A DNA stretch of 8,773 nucleotides. Origin: Gammaproteobacteria bacterium (GTDB lineage: Bacteria > Pseudomonadota > Gammaproteobacteria > Enterobacterales > Alteromonadaceae). Position 1 is the stretch's first letter; every line of letters begins with the position of its first letter. Shown piece after piece: positions 1-6,903 of this stretch. The notes under the pieces are model-generated. The model ran no database searches. It was given only the letters and a program-made list of their open reading frames with translations, and was not told where the DNA came from. The stretch is taken from assembly GCA_023481025.1 (NCBI GenBank), contig JAMCWV010000212.1, positions 1-8,773 on the forward strand. The letters are read 5' to 3'. Made by a program: the position numbers and the translations under genes.

Positions 1-103
1 AACAGACGCAACGTCTCTCATCCAGCATGCATTTCTGCTGTTCATTCATGAAAGCTTAACTATTGTTGTTTGATTTGGCATCGTAAGCATTATGATAAAG
101 CAA

Positions 104-131
104 TTTCCTTTGCGCGGCTATTTGCTAATAT
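104..131 (+). promoter_or_regulatory. Candidate promoter for amgK-murU
   Basis: An extended -10 element, TGC followed by TAATAT, sits at 123-131, with a poor -35-like TTTCCT at 104-109 and a 16-base spacer. Transcription would start near 138 and give a leader of about 30 bases. A second possibility further upstream is TATGAT at 91-96, with TTGTTT at 66-71 or TTGATT at 70-75, but those spacers (19 and 15) are not ideal. Neither site is close to consensus. The region 1-169 has no supportable gene and probably separates amgK from a divergent gene off the left edge. Confidence 0.3.
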
Positions 132-169
132 GCTCAACGCACCTAAAAAGTTAAATAAATGAGGTTTCA

Positions 170-1237
170 GTGGATCAACGTTTGCGTCTGTTACAACCAT
201 GGCTACAAAGTCAACTCAGTGAGTTTTTTCCTCAGCACGACTTTGTAGTTGAGTCCCTAGCAGGTGATGCCAGTTTTCGTCGTTATTTTCGAGTTATTCT
301 AGATAGCGCGCAACAGCAGCCATCCGTTAGCCTTGTGCTGGTTGACGCACCACCGCCAGAATCGCTCGAACCGTTTGTGTCACTGGCGTTTGCCTATCAA
401 GCCAAGGGAGTACGCACACCCAAAGTACTTGCTACTGACGCAACACTCGGCGTGATGTTGCTGGAAGATTTTGGCAACACCTTATTTGCGGATAATTTGT
501 CACTGGTCACAGCGTTGCCGCGCTACCAAGCAGCGATTCAACTGTTACCGCAGATTATGGCGGTCACAGCACATCGCCAAGGCGCGGTGCCCGACTACGA
601 CCACGCTTTGTTGCAACGCGAGAATAGCCTGTTTACCGACTGGCTATTGCAGAAACACTTAGGTCTCGAGTTGTCGGCGGCAGAGCAAGAACTGTGGCAG
701 GACATCAACGCACTCATGATTGAGAATGCGTTAACCCAACCACAGTATGGCGTACACCGAGACTACCATTCACGCAACCTAATGCTTTTGAGTGAGCCAT
801 TGCAAAGTCCTAGCGATGTGGGCGTGATTGATTTTCAAGACGCCGTGCGGGGGCCGATTACTTACGATCTTGTTTCGCTGCTGCGCGACTGTTACGTCGT
901 TTGGCCGCGAGATTGGGTACTCGCTCGCGTTGCAGAAGCGCACGAGTTATTCCACAAGCAAGGTCTTTTGAACGGTGTTGAATTGAGTCAGTTTCTGCGT
1001 TGGTTTGACTTTATGGGCTTGCAACGCCATACCAAAGCCAGCGGGATTTTCGCTCGTCTTTACCATCGAGATGGCAAGGCAGGTTACTTGGCGGATATCC
1101 CGCGCACTGTACAGTATCTTGTTGACGTATCGGCCGATTATCCTGAGCTAGCAGACTACCATGATTGGCTAAAAAAACGCATTCAACCGGCGATTGCGGA
1201 AAAGGCAGCGAAAACGCAACAACAGGAAAGCGTATGA
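170..1237 (+). CDS. amgK: N-acetylmuramate/N-acetylglucosamine kinase AmgK
   Basis: This is a 355-residue cytoplasmic sugar kinase of the aminoglycoside-phosphotransferase fold. In the family, AmgK phosphorylates the anomeric carbon of MurNAc (and GlcNAc) released from recycled peptidoglycan, giving MurNAc-1-phosphate for MurU. The sequence shows the N-terminal GDASFRRYFRV segment that begins the nucleotide-binding lobe (about residues 32-42). The catalytic loop HRDYHSRN is at 196-203, with D198 as the likely base and N203 as metal ligand. The DFQD motif at 221-224 supplies the second metal ligand, and RGPITYDLVSLLRD follows. The start is GTG at 170, supported by TGAGG at 160-164 with a 5-base spacer. 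The stop overlaps the murU start (ATGA, 1234-1237), so the two are translationally coupled. The partner gene downstream makes AmgK far more likely than a generic phosphotransferase. Confidence 0.93.
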   Translation: MDQRLRLLQPWLQSQLSEFFPQHDFVVESLAGDASFRRYFRVILDSAQQQPSVSLVLVDAPPPESLEPFVSLAFAYQAKGVRTPKVLATDATLGVMLLEDFGNTLFADNLSLVTALPRYQAAIQLLPQIMAVTAHRQGAVPDYDHALLQRENSLFTDWLLQKHLGLELSAAEQELWQDINALMIENALTQPQYGVHRDYHSRNLMLLSEPLQSPSDVGVIDFQDAVRGPITYDLVSLLRDCYVVWPRDWVLARVAEAHELFHKQGLLNGVELSQFLRWFDFMGLQRHTKASGIFARLYHRDGKAGYLADIPRTVQYLVDVSADYPELADYHDWLKKRIQPAIAEKAAKTQQQESV

Positions 1238-1977
1238 CCGTCTCTGCCTGTACAGCAATGATCCTAGCCGCAGGTCGCGGCGAACGGATGCGACCAGTCA
1301 CAGACAGTTTGCCAAAGCCACTCTTGTCCGTGGCGGGCAAACCGCTAATTGTATGGCATCTTGAAAAGCTTGCAGCAATTGGCGTGACCGACGTGGTCAT
1401 TAACACAGCTTGGCTGCCGGATGTGTTGGTTGAACATTTAGGGGATGGAGCGAATTGGGGACTGGCAATTCATTGGAGCCATGAACCAGCAGGCGGTTTA
1501 GAAACCGCAGGCGGAGTTTTGCAGGCCCTACCGCTGTTGGGCGACACTCCTTTTTATCTAGTGAATGGTGACGTGTTTAGTGACTACGATTACGCTCATT
1601 TACCGACGACACTCAATGACAAACTGGGCCATCTAGTCTTAGTGGAGAACCCAGAGCACAATCCGTTGGGTGATTTTTGTCTCGACTCAAGCCACAATGT
1701 TAAGCCCAGAACAGGGAATAAGTCAGGTTTGACCTTCAGTGGTTTGAGTGTGTTGCATCCGCAGCTATTCGCTCCTTGGCTTGGCTACATTGGAAAACGC
1801 TTACCGCTACGCGAGGTGTTTTTACCTGAGTTAGAGCGTGGTGGCCTAGTGGGTGAACATTATGCGGGGTTATGGACAGACGTTGGTACCCCAGAGCGTC
1901 TGCAGCAACTGAATCAGTTGCTTGCAGCAAACTCAGCCGGCAGTTCAAATTCGAGCGCCGCCCCCGTGCGTGGGTGA
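1234..1977 (+). CDS. murU: N-acetylmuramate alpha-1-phosphate uridylyltransferase MurU
   Basis: This 247-residue nucleotidyltransferase converts MurNAc-1-phosphate and UTP to UDP-MurNAc. It completes the recycling route that bypasses de novo UDP-MurNAc synthesis by MurA and MurB. The signature LAAGRGERMRP is at residues 11-21, with the conserved PKP at 27-29. The segment LETAGGVLQALPLLG lies at 89-103, and the metal-binding VNGDVFSD at 110-117 contains D113. FSGLSVLHP and WTDVGTPERL follow near the C-terminus. ATG at 1234 is preferred over the longer upstream reading because AGGA at 1224-1227 lies 6 bases before it and it overlaps the amgK stop. The last 21 codons or so lie opposite the 3' end of rluA. 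They encode a Ser/Asn/Ala-rich tail after the conserved C-terminus, probably a consequence of the overlap and not functional. Confidence 0.93.
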   Translation: MTVSACTAMILAAGRGERMRPVTDSLPKPLLSVAGKPLIVWHLEKLAAIGVTDVVINTAWLPDVLVEHLGDGANWGLAIHWSHEPAGGLETAGGVLQALPLLGDTPFYLVNGDVFSDYDYAHLPTTLNDKLGHLVLVENPEHNPLGDFCLDSSHNVKPRTGNKSGLTFSGLSVLHPQLFAPWLGYIGKRLPLREVFLPELERGGLVGEHYAGLWTDVGTPERLQQLNQLLAANSAGSSNSSAAPVRG

Positions 1978-2573
1978 CGAAAGGCGATCCACTCGGCGTG
2001 TAGGAGTAAGCGCGGCTGTTCTTTGCAATCATCGCAGCCATAGAGACGATCGCCAATGATCGCATGCCCAAGTTGCTGCATGTGAACACGCAATTGATGC
2101 GAACGACCGCTGACCGGGTAGAGGAGAACGTCAGTGCTTGTTTCACTCACGGCAACGCGTTCAAACTTGGTCAGAGCAGCCTTGCCGTGCTCGTAACAGA
2201 CCATTTGCTTCGGCCGGTTCGGCCAGTCACACCGTAAGGGCAATTCAACCGTTCCTGATTCATTTGCCAACACGCCGTGCAGCCGTGCGCGATAACGCTT
2301 TTGCACTTGTCGCTCTTGAAACTGCCGTCCTAATTGCCCCTGACTAAACTTGTCGAGCGCCATAATAATTAAACCAGACGTGGCCATGTCTAATCGATGC
2401 ACAATGAGTGCCGTCGGTAAAACCGCTTGCACACGCTTTTCCAAGCTATCTTTGTGTTCTGGTGCTTTACCCGGTACCGTCAAAAGCCCGGCGGGCTTAT
2501 TCAGAACAATGACGTGCTCGTCACGATAGACAATCGATAACCATGGGGTTTGGGGCGGGTTATAAACAAACAT
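1914..2573 (-). CDS. rluA: Dual-specificity rRNA/tRNA pseudouridine synthase RluA
   Basis: The product has 219 residues and closely resembles enterobacterial RluA as I recall it along its whole length, starting with YNPPQTPWL and including CDWPNRPKQ and GRSHQLRVHM. RluA makes pseudouridine at 23S rRNA position 746 and at position 32 of some tRNAs. The catalytic motif HRLDMATSG spans about residues 59-67, with D62 as the catalytic aspartate. There is no N-terminal S4 domain, as expected for RluA and unlike RluB, RluC, RluD or RluE. The start is ATG at 2573, with a modest AGG 5 bases upstream. It converges on murU and overlaps it by 64 bases with no terminator visible between them. In E. coli rluA lies close to lptD, so a gene of that cluster may lie beyond the left edge (inference). 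Confidence 0.96.
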   Translation of the reverse strand: MFVYNPPQTPWLSIVYRDEHVIVLNKPAGLLTVPGKAPEHKDSLEKRVQAVLPTALIVHRLDMATSGLIIMALDKFSQGQLGRQFQERQVQKRYRARLHGVLANESGTVELPLRCDWPNRPKQMVCYEHGKAALTKFERVAVSETSTDVLLYPVSGRSHQLRVHMQQLGHAIIGDRLYGCDDCKEQPRLLLHAEWIAFRHPRTGAALEFELPAEFAASN

Positions 2574-2612
2574 AAAAGCCTAGTATGAGTTTCGTGACAA
2601 TGACGGCTGAGC

Positions 2613-2621
2613 AGTTTACCA
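2613..2621 (-). promoter_or_regulatory. Candidate extended -10 for rluA
   Basis: Read on the minus strand this is TGG followed by TAAACT, an extended -10 arrangement, about 40 bases upstream of the rluA ATG. There is no good -35 at 17 bases, so it would rely on the TGn extension. It is weak evidence and is the best candidate I see in the 2574-2747 divergent region. On the opposite strand the only -10-like site before the PhoH2 gene is TATGCT at 2709-2714, with no convincing -35, so I do not call a promoter there. Confidence 0.28.
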
Positions 2622-2747
2622 GAAGTGCGTTAGTTACGAAATATCACCAGAAATCACCACCTTTTGAATTTTTTTTGTGGAATTCATCGCGCTGTCATTT
2701 TCTTGCGCTATGCTCAAAAGACAACAACAAAAAATCAGAGGTGGGCT

Positions 2748-3200
2748 ATGCCTGAATCGATTCAGAATGAAGACCCCAAGTACTATATTCTCGACACCAA
2801 TATCCTCTTGCATGAACCGCTTGCCTTTCTTAACTTTCAAGAACATAACGTTGTCATTCCCATGGTCGTCCTTGAAGAGCTCGACCACATTAAAGACCGC
2901 CAGAAAGACGTGAGCCGTGACGCTAGGGTGGCCATTCGTTCACTTGAAGAAGCACTACACGAGGCAACCCCGGAGCAGATTATTGATGGTGTGCCGCTTA
3001 CTCGAATCTCGGGTGAACACCAAGCGGTCGGGCATCTGTCGATTTTTCCTGACTTTCAGTTGCGCCAAGCGGAATCTGCATTGGCTTTGAATGAGAATGA
3101 TCATCGGATTATTCAAACCGCATTACAACTACAAAAAGACAAAGCACCGGCGAAAGTGGTGCTGGTCACTAAAGATATCAATATGCGCTTGCAGCCATAG
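2748..3200 (+). CDS. PIN-domain part of the PhoH2-type protein
   Basis: This is a 150-residue PIN (RNase H-like, metal-dependent ribonuclease) domain. In intact PhoH2 proteins it is joined to a PhoH ATPase and the pair is reported to unwind and cut RNA. All expected acidic residues are present: D16 in YYILDTN, E43/E44 in VVLEELDHIK, D118 in NENDHRII and D143 in VTKDINMRL. Translation ends at TAG seven residues after D143, so the final PIN strand (GVKCVEDY) and the linker are lost from this product. The start is ATG at 2748, with AGAGG at 2737-2741 and a 6-base spacer. An ATG at 2664 in the same frame would add 28 residues unlike the family and has no binding site. The product might be unstable without its last strand. 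Confidence 0.75.
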   Translation: MPESIQNEDPKYYILDTNILLHEPLAFLNFQEHNVVIPMVVLEELDHIKDRQKDVSRDARVAIRSLEEALHEATPEQIIDGVPLTRISGEHQAVGHLSIFPDFQLRQAESALALNENDHRIIQTALQLQKDKAPAKVVLVTKDINMRLQP

Positions 3201-3209
3201 GGCGCTGGT

Positions 3210-4145
3210 GTGAAGTGCGTTGAAGACTATCGGACCGACCAATTAATCGATGATATTCGCCTGCTCGCGAAAGGTTTTTATCAATTTGAAGGGAATTTTT
3301 GGGACAGTGTTGGCGACGTCAAAACAGAACAGGACGGCCGCGATATTTATCACTTTATAGCTCGTGATTTGTTTCCAACGGTATATCCAAATGAATACTT
3401 GATCGACGAAACAGAGCACTTTTGTGCCCGAGTTGAAAGCTTCACCGACAGCCATGTGAAAATTCTGGATTTAGGTCGAGACCGGCTAATGGGAATTCGA
3501 GCGTGGGGGATTAGCCCGAAGAACATTTATCAAGCCATGGGGATGCATGCTCTACTTGATCCTAGCCAAGACTTGGTCATTCTGACCGGTCCGGCCGGTT
3601 GCGGAAAAACCTTACTGGCACTGGCCACGGCGCTTGAGCAGGTGGTGGAAAAGGGCATGTACGAGAAAATCATCGTCACGCGCAATACCCCGGAAATTGC
3701 CGAGTCGATTGGCTTTTTGCCGGGTACAGAGGAAGAGAAAATGGCACCGTGGCTAGCTGCCATTACTGACTCGTTGGAAGTTTTGCATAAGCATGATGAA
3801 CATATGGATGAAAGCCTTGAGTTCACCATGAAGAAAGCAAATATTCAGTTTAAGTCGCTGAATTTCATGCGTGGCCGCAGTATTCAAAATGCGGTGGTCA
3901 TTCTTGACGAGGCGCAGAATCTAACCGCAAGCCAGTTAAAAACAATTATTACGCGCTGCGGCGCAGGTACGAAAATTATCTGTTCGGGTAACTTGGCGCA
4001 AATCGACAGTTACTACTTAACGGCTGTTACTTCAGGCTTAACCTTTATTGTTGAGCGCTTTAAGAATTACTACGGCAGTTCGACGATGAACCTCAACGGC
4101 GTGGTCCGTTCTAGTTTGGCGCAGTACGCCGAAGAGAATTTGTGA
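3210..4145 (+). CDS. PhoH-family ATPase part of the PhoH2-type protein
   Basis: This frame of 311 residues carries the PhoH P-loop ATPase domain. The Walker A motif GPAGCGKT is at residues 127-134 and Walker B VVILDEAQ is at about 229-236, with D233 and E234. Between them lies VTRNTPEIAESIGFLPGTEEEKM, typical of PhoH. The C-terminus (FIVERF, NLNGVVRSSLAQYAEE) is also typical. The first roughly 110 residues match the linker and OB-like region that follow the PIN domain in PhoH2 proteins. The best restart is GTG at 3210, with AGGG at 3199-3202 and a 7-base gap. That binding site overlaps the upstream TAG, so reinitiation by terminating ribosomes is possible. The next gene, ruvX, is convergent across a 46-base gap with no T-tract hairpin. 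Confidence 0.75.
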   Translation: MKCVEDYRTDQLIDDIRLLAKGFYQFEGNFWDSVGDVKTEQDGRDIYHFIARDLFPTVYPNEYLIDETEHFCARVESFTDSHVKILDLGRDRLMGIRAWGISPKNIYQAMGMHALLDPSQDLVILTGPAGCGKTLLALATALEQVVEKGMYEKIIVTRNTPEIAESIGFLPGTEEEKMAPWLAAITDSLEVLHKHDEHMDESLEFTMKKANIQFKSLNFMRGRSIQNAVVILDEAQNLTASQLKTIITRCGAGTKIICSGNLAQIDSYYLTAVTSGLTFIVERFKNYYGSSTMNLNGVVRSSLAQYAEENL

Positions 4146-4191
4146 TCGGCTGTACCGATGTGGCGCCGGTGGTTGAGCTAGAGCGCCAGCC

Positions 4192-4608
4192 TTAGCTAGC
4201 GCCCAGACTTGAAAAGTAGTCTTCCAAAATAACACAGGCCGCGGCGCTATCGACGCGGCCTTTTTGTAGCTCACGAAAGCCGCCCCGGGAAAAGAGCTCT
4301 TCGCGAACACTCACCGTGGTTAAGCGCTCGTCTTGCAGGTGAATTTGCACGCCAAAACGACCATGCAAACGGTTGGCAAACTTCTTGGCTTGTGCGGTTA
4401 AGGGTTGCTCTGTGCCGTCCATGTTGAGCGGTAAGCCCACCACACATAGCGCGGGTTGCCACTCGTTAAGTAATTTTTCGACCTGCTCCCAGTTCGGATT
4501 GCCGTCGGTCGCTTTGAGTGCGACTAAAGGCGATGCGGTCCCGGTGAAGGTCGTACCCACGGCAACACCGATACTCTTAGTGCCATAATCAAAACCAAGA
4601 ATGCTCAC
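4192..4608 (-). CDS. ruvX: Holliday-junction-resolvase-like / pre-16S rRNA processing nuclease YqgF (RuvX)
   Basis: This 138-residue RNase H-fold protein belongs to the YqgF/RuvX family, which is implicated in maturing the 5' end of 16S rRNA and was originally grouped with Holliday junction resolvases. The three catalytic regions are visible: [11 protein letters not shown] near the N-terminus with D7, QDERLTT with E94, and [14 protein letters not shown] with D120. The [13 protein letters not shown] segment is at 56-68. The start is GTG at 4608, which follows the yqgE stop with no gap (TAA then GTG). AGGG inside the end of yqgE serves as the binding site about 9 bases upstream. This spacing implies translational coupling. 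The gene is last in the rsmE-gshB-yqgE-ruvX run, an order shared with E. coli. Confidence 0.95.
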   Translation of the reverse strand: MSILGFDYGTKSIGVAVGTTFTGTASPLVALKATDGNPNWEQVEKLLNEWQPALCVVGLPLNMDGTEQPLTAQAKKFANRLHGRFGVQIHLQDERLTTVSVREELFSRGGFRELQKGRVDSAAACVILEDYFSSLGAS

Positions 4609-5193
4609 TTAGGCGTGCCCTGCTTCGCTGGATAATTGGCTGATATCGAAGCCTAGCCGCTCGGTAGCTTTTTCCCAACGTTGCGCGGTTGGGGTATGGA
4701 AAAGCAAATCGGCATCAGCAGGAATGGTCAACCACGAATTATCAGCGAGCTCTTCTTCCAGCTGGCCGGCGTCCCACCCTGCATAACCGAGCGTAAGCAA
4801 GAAATGTTGCGGCGCGCGGTCGGATCCGAGCGATTCAAGAATATCCCGTGAGGTGGTGATCATGATCTCGTCGCTGAGCTGCAAGCTGCTACGCCAACCT
4901 TCTTGCGGTGGGTGCAAGACAAAGCCGCGATCGGTAGCAACTGGGCCACCCGTCAAAACATGAATGTCTTCGAGTGCACGTTTCGTGGTGACTTCCACGT
5001 CAATTTGCTCAAGCAAACTAGCCACTGTCAGGCCGACCGGTTGGTTAATCACTAAACCCATGGCACCTTCTTCGTTGTGTTCACACACGTAGGTCACAGT
5101 ATGGTGAAAAAACGGGTCATTGAGCCCCGGCATAGCAATCAAAAAATGATTCTGCAGGCTCTGAAACGGTGCTTTCTTCGGGGTGTCTGACAT
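4609..5193 (-). CDS. yqgE: YqgE/AlgH family protein
   Basis: The product is a 194-residue cytoplasmic protein of the YqgE/AlgH (DUF179) family. Its biochemical role is not settled; in Pseudomonas the family was linked to alginate regulation. Family landmarks are LQNHFLIAMPGLNDPFF near residues 13-29, HTVTYVCEHNEEGAMGLVINQP at about 31-52, VLTGGPV in the middle, and LGYAGWDAGQLEEEL followed by NSWL toward the C-terminus. I place the start at ATG 5193. AGGAG lies 5 bases before it, while the alternative GTG at 5199 overlaps that binding site and so cannot use it. It follows gshB by 11 bases and abuts ruvX, so all three are almost certainly co-transcribed. Confidence 0.95.
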   Translation of the reverse strand: MSDTPKKAPFQSLQNHFLIAMPGLNDPFFHHTVTYVCEHNEEGAMGLVINQPVGLTVASLLEQIDVEVTTKRALEDIHVLTGGPVATDRGFVLHPPQEGWRSSLQLSDEIMITTSRDILESLGSDRAPQHFLLTLGYAGWDAGQLEEELADNSWLTIPADADLLFHTPTAQRWEKATERLGFDISQLSSEAGHA

Positions 5194-5204
5194 ATCCACT
5201 CCTG

Positions 5205-6164
5205 TTATGAACGGGAGGCTGAAGGTAAATCAGCCAAAACAGCATCAAATAATTGACCTGCGATATTAATTTGGTAGGCGTTTTCGATTTCGCGCATACA
5301 GGTTGGGCTTGTAACATTAATTTCTGTGATGCGATCGCCAATCACGTCTAAACCGACCAAGTACAGACCTTTTTCTTTAAGAACCGGACCAATTTTCTTG
5401 GCCAGTGCGAGGTCACTGTCGCTCAGTGGTTGTGGACGGCCACTCCCTCCGGCTGCTAGGTTGCCTCGGGTTTCGCCTGCGGAGGGAATGCGTGCTAACG
5501 AATACGGCACCGGCTCGCCATTGATAATTAAAATGCGTTTATCACCATCTTTAATCGCCGGTAAGTACTCTTGGACCATCGCAAAGCGTTTACCATGGTT
5601 GGTCAAGGTTTCAATAATGACACCTAGGTTAGCACCGTCGGCATCAACCCGAAAAATGGACGCGCCGCCCATGCCATCCAGCGGCTTCAAAATAATATCT
5701 TTGTGCTGCTGATGAAACTCGCGAATTTGTTTGGTACTGCGCGAGACTAACGTTGCTGGAATCAAATCTGGGAACCAGGCGGTGAATAATTTCTCGCTGC
5801 AATCGCGCAAACTTTGCGGGCGGTTCACAACTAAGGCTCCATCACGAGCAGCCAAGTCGAGTAAATGGGTGGCGTACACAAACTCGATATCAAACGGGGG
5901 ATCTTTGCGCATGAAAATGACGTCAAGATCGCCCATATTGACCACTTGGTCGGCCCCGAGTTGGTAATAGTTTTCGCTGCGGTCCCAAACTTGCAATGGG
6001 CGTACCCGCGCTTTAGCGGTTCCTTGCTCGATAAACATGTCGGCAAGCTCCAGGTACAATAATTCGTAACCACGGGCTTGGGCTTCCAGTGCGATACGGA
6101 AACTAGTGTCTTTGTATGTGGTAATGGACGCAATGGGGTCCATTACAATAGCAACACGGATCAT
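5205..6164 (-). CDS. gshB: Glutathione synthetase
   Basis: This 319-residue ATP-grasp ligase joins gamma-glutamylcysteine and glycine with ATP to make glutathione, the second step of the pathway, in the cytoplasm. The E. coli enzyme is 316 residues, so the length is normal. The N-terminal domain opens with VAIVMDPIASI, and FMRKDPPFD at 84-92 is part of the substrate site. The ATP-grasp motifs are ILKPLDGMGGASIFRV at 158-173, VQEYLPAIKDGDKRI at 197-211 and EINVTSPTCMREIE at 281-294 (metal and glutathione contacts). The glycine-rich ETRGNLAAGGSG loop is at 231-242. ATG at 6164 has AGGAG 6 bases upstream, and that site overlaps the rsmE stop TAG. gshA is not in the window. Confidence 0.97.
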   Translation of the reverse strand: MIRVAIVMDPIASITTYKDTSFRIALEAQARGYELLYLELADMFIEQGTAKARVRPLQVWDRSENYYQLGADQVVNMGDLDVIFMRKDPPFDIEFVYATHLLDLAARDGALVVNRPQSLRDCSEKLFTAWFPDLIPATLVSRSTKQIREFHQQHKDIILKPLDGMGGASIFRVDADGANLGVIIETLTNHGKRFAMVQEYLPAIKDGDKRILIINGEPVPYSLARIPSAGETRGNLAAGGSGRPQPLSDSDLALAKKIGPVLKEKGLYLVGLDVIGDRITEINVTSPTCMREIENAYQINIAGQLFDAVLADLPSASRS

Positions 6165-6173
6165 GGACGGCTC

Positions 6174-6902
6174 CTAACCTAGATCGCCAAAATGGCATTG
6201 TAACGCAGTTATGGCTGCAAGTGCTGCAGTTTCGGTACGTAAAATTCGAGGCCCGAGTTGAACCGGGTGACAGCCTGCGGTAGCGGTGGCTAAGACTTCG
6301 TGTTCGGAAAAACCGCCTTCCGGGCCAATCAATAAGTGGTATTCGTTCGCTTCCGCTAAGCCTGCAAACGGCGTAGCGACGTGCGGGTCGAGGGTCACTG
6401 TAATACCGCTGCGTTCTGTGGCAAGCCAGTCGCTAAGCTTCATGGCAGGCAGTACCTTGGGGACAAAGTTACGGCCTGACTGTTCACAAGCCGCAATCAC
6501 GATTTTTTGCCATTGCTCTTGTTTTTTCTCCAGACGATCGCCGCTGAGTTTGACGTTACAACGCTCTGTAAACAACGGGGTAATGGCGTGCACGCCGAGC
6601 TCGACAGATTTTTGCAGTACGAAGTCCATCCGATCCCCTTTGCTGATGCCTTGAGCGAGGTGGATTTTTAGGTCGGACTCGACCGAGGCTTCGCGAATTG
6701 CAGTGATTTTCACTTCGACGCTTTTTTTGCTGACCGCGGTGATTTCGGCGGTATAAGTGTGATTATCACCATTAAATAGCTCGATGATTGCCCCAACTGG
6801 CAAGCGCAAGACGCGGCTCGCGTGATGAGCGACTTCATCGCTCAATTGGAATACGCCATTTAAGGTGTAGGTTTGAGGCTGAAAAAATCGAGAAATTCGC
6901 AT
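6174..6902 (-). CDS. rsmE: 16S rRNA (uracil-1498-N3)-methyltransferase RsmE
   Basis: This 242-residue SPOUT-class methyltransferase uses S-adenosylmethionine to methylate N3 of U1498 in 16S rRNA, in the decoding centre of the 30S subunit. It starts with MRISRFF and an N-terminal PUA-like RNA-binding domain (about 1-70). The SPOUT domain follows with QGISKGDRMDFVLQKSVELG at 84-103. The knotted cofactor site is formed by LIGPEGGFSEHE at 191-202 and LGPRILRTETAAL at 216-228. The start is ATG at 6902, with AAGGA 5 bases before it. The binding site lies within one arm of an 11-bp inverted repeat, so initiation may be controlled by RNA structure. The SAM it needs is made by the nearby metK. It is followed by gshB after 9 bases. 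Confidence 0.97.
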   Translation of the reverse strand: MRISRFFQPQTYTLNGVFQLSDEVAHHASRVLRLPVGAIIELFNGDNHTYTAEITAVSKKSVEVKITAIREASVESDLKIHLAQGISKGDRMDFVLQKSVELGVHAITPLFTERCNVKLSGDRLEKKQEQWQKIVIAACEQSGRNFVPKVLPAMKLSDWLATERSGITVTLDPHVATPFAGLAEANEYHLLIGPEGGFSEHEVLATATAGCHPVQLGPRILRTETAALAAITALQCHFGDLG

Positions 6903-6903
6903 A

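Larger units (their letters stand above)
2748..4145 (+). pseudogene. PhoH2-type PIN-PhoH gene interrupted by an in-frame TAG
   Basis: Taken together, 2748-4145 is one reading frame of 466 codons with a single internal TAG at 3198-3200 and a normal TGA at 4143-4145. PIN-PhoH fusions (PhoH2 type) are usually about 460-470 residues, so only the stop departs from the family layout. The family usually reads DINMRLKARALG at this site. Here codons 146-153 read M-R-L-Q-P-stop-G-A before GVKCVEDY resumes. The bases AGG GCG CTG at 3199-3207, read in another frame, would encode the expected R-A-L. This suggests compensating small indels (inference). The gene may be truly broken, split into two working proteins, or affected by a sequence error. 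The two parts are described separately. Confidence 0.6.

Noticed and set aside
1..49. Open minus-strand frames running off the left edge from ATG at 21, 45 or 49, possibly the start of an lptD-like gene
   Set aside because: There are too few codons, no clear ribosome binding site and no recognisable signal peptide, so no gene can be claimed.
1011..1406. Minus-strand 131-codon frame opposite amgK-murU
   Set aside because: It has no family resemblance and lies wholly opposite two well-supported genes, so it is a shadow frame.
2643..2659. Two copies of ATCACCA with a period of 10 bases
   Set aside because: The unit is 7 bases and occurs only twice. This is easily chance, and no known operator matches it.
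2692..2706. Sigma-54-like CTGTCA...TTGC before the PhoH2-type gene
   Set aside because: The distance between the two halves is one base short of the strict -24/-12 spacing, and the GG at -24 is not intact.
3198..3200. TAG decoded as an amino acid through code reassignment
   Set aside because: rsmE, the DUF4282-like gene and metK all end with TAG at family-correct positions, so TAG is an ordinary stop here. No selenocysteine- or pyrrolysine-type context is seen.
4146..4191. Bidirectional terminator between the PhoH2-type gene and ruvX (weak hairpins ATCGG/CCGAT and TGGCGC/GCGCCA)
   Set aside because: The stems are only 5-6 bp, one with a 16-base loop, and no T-run follows on either strand.
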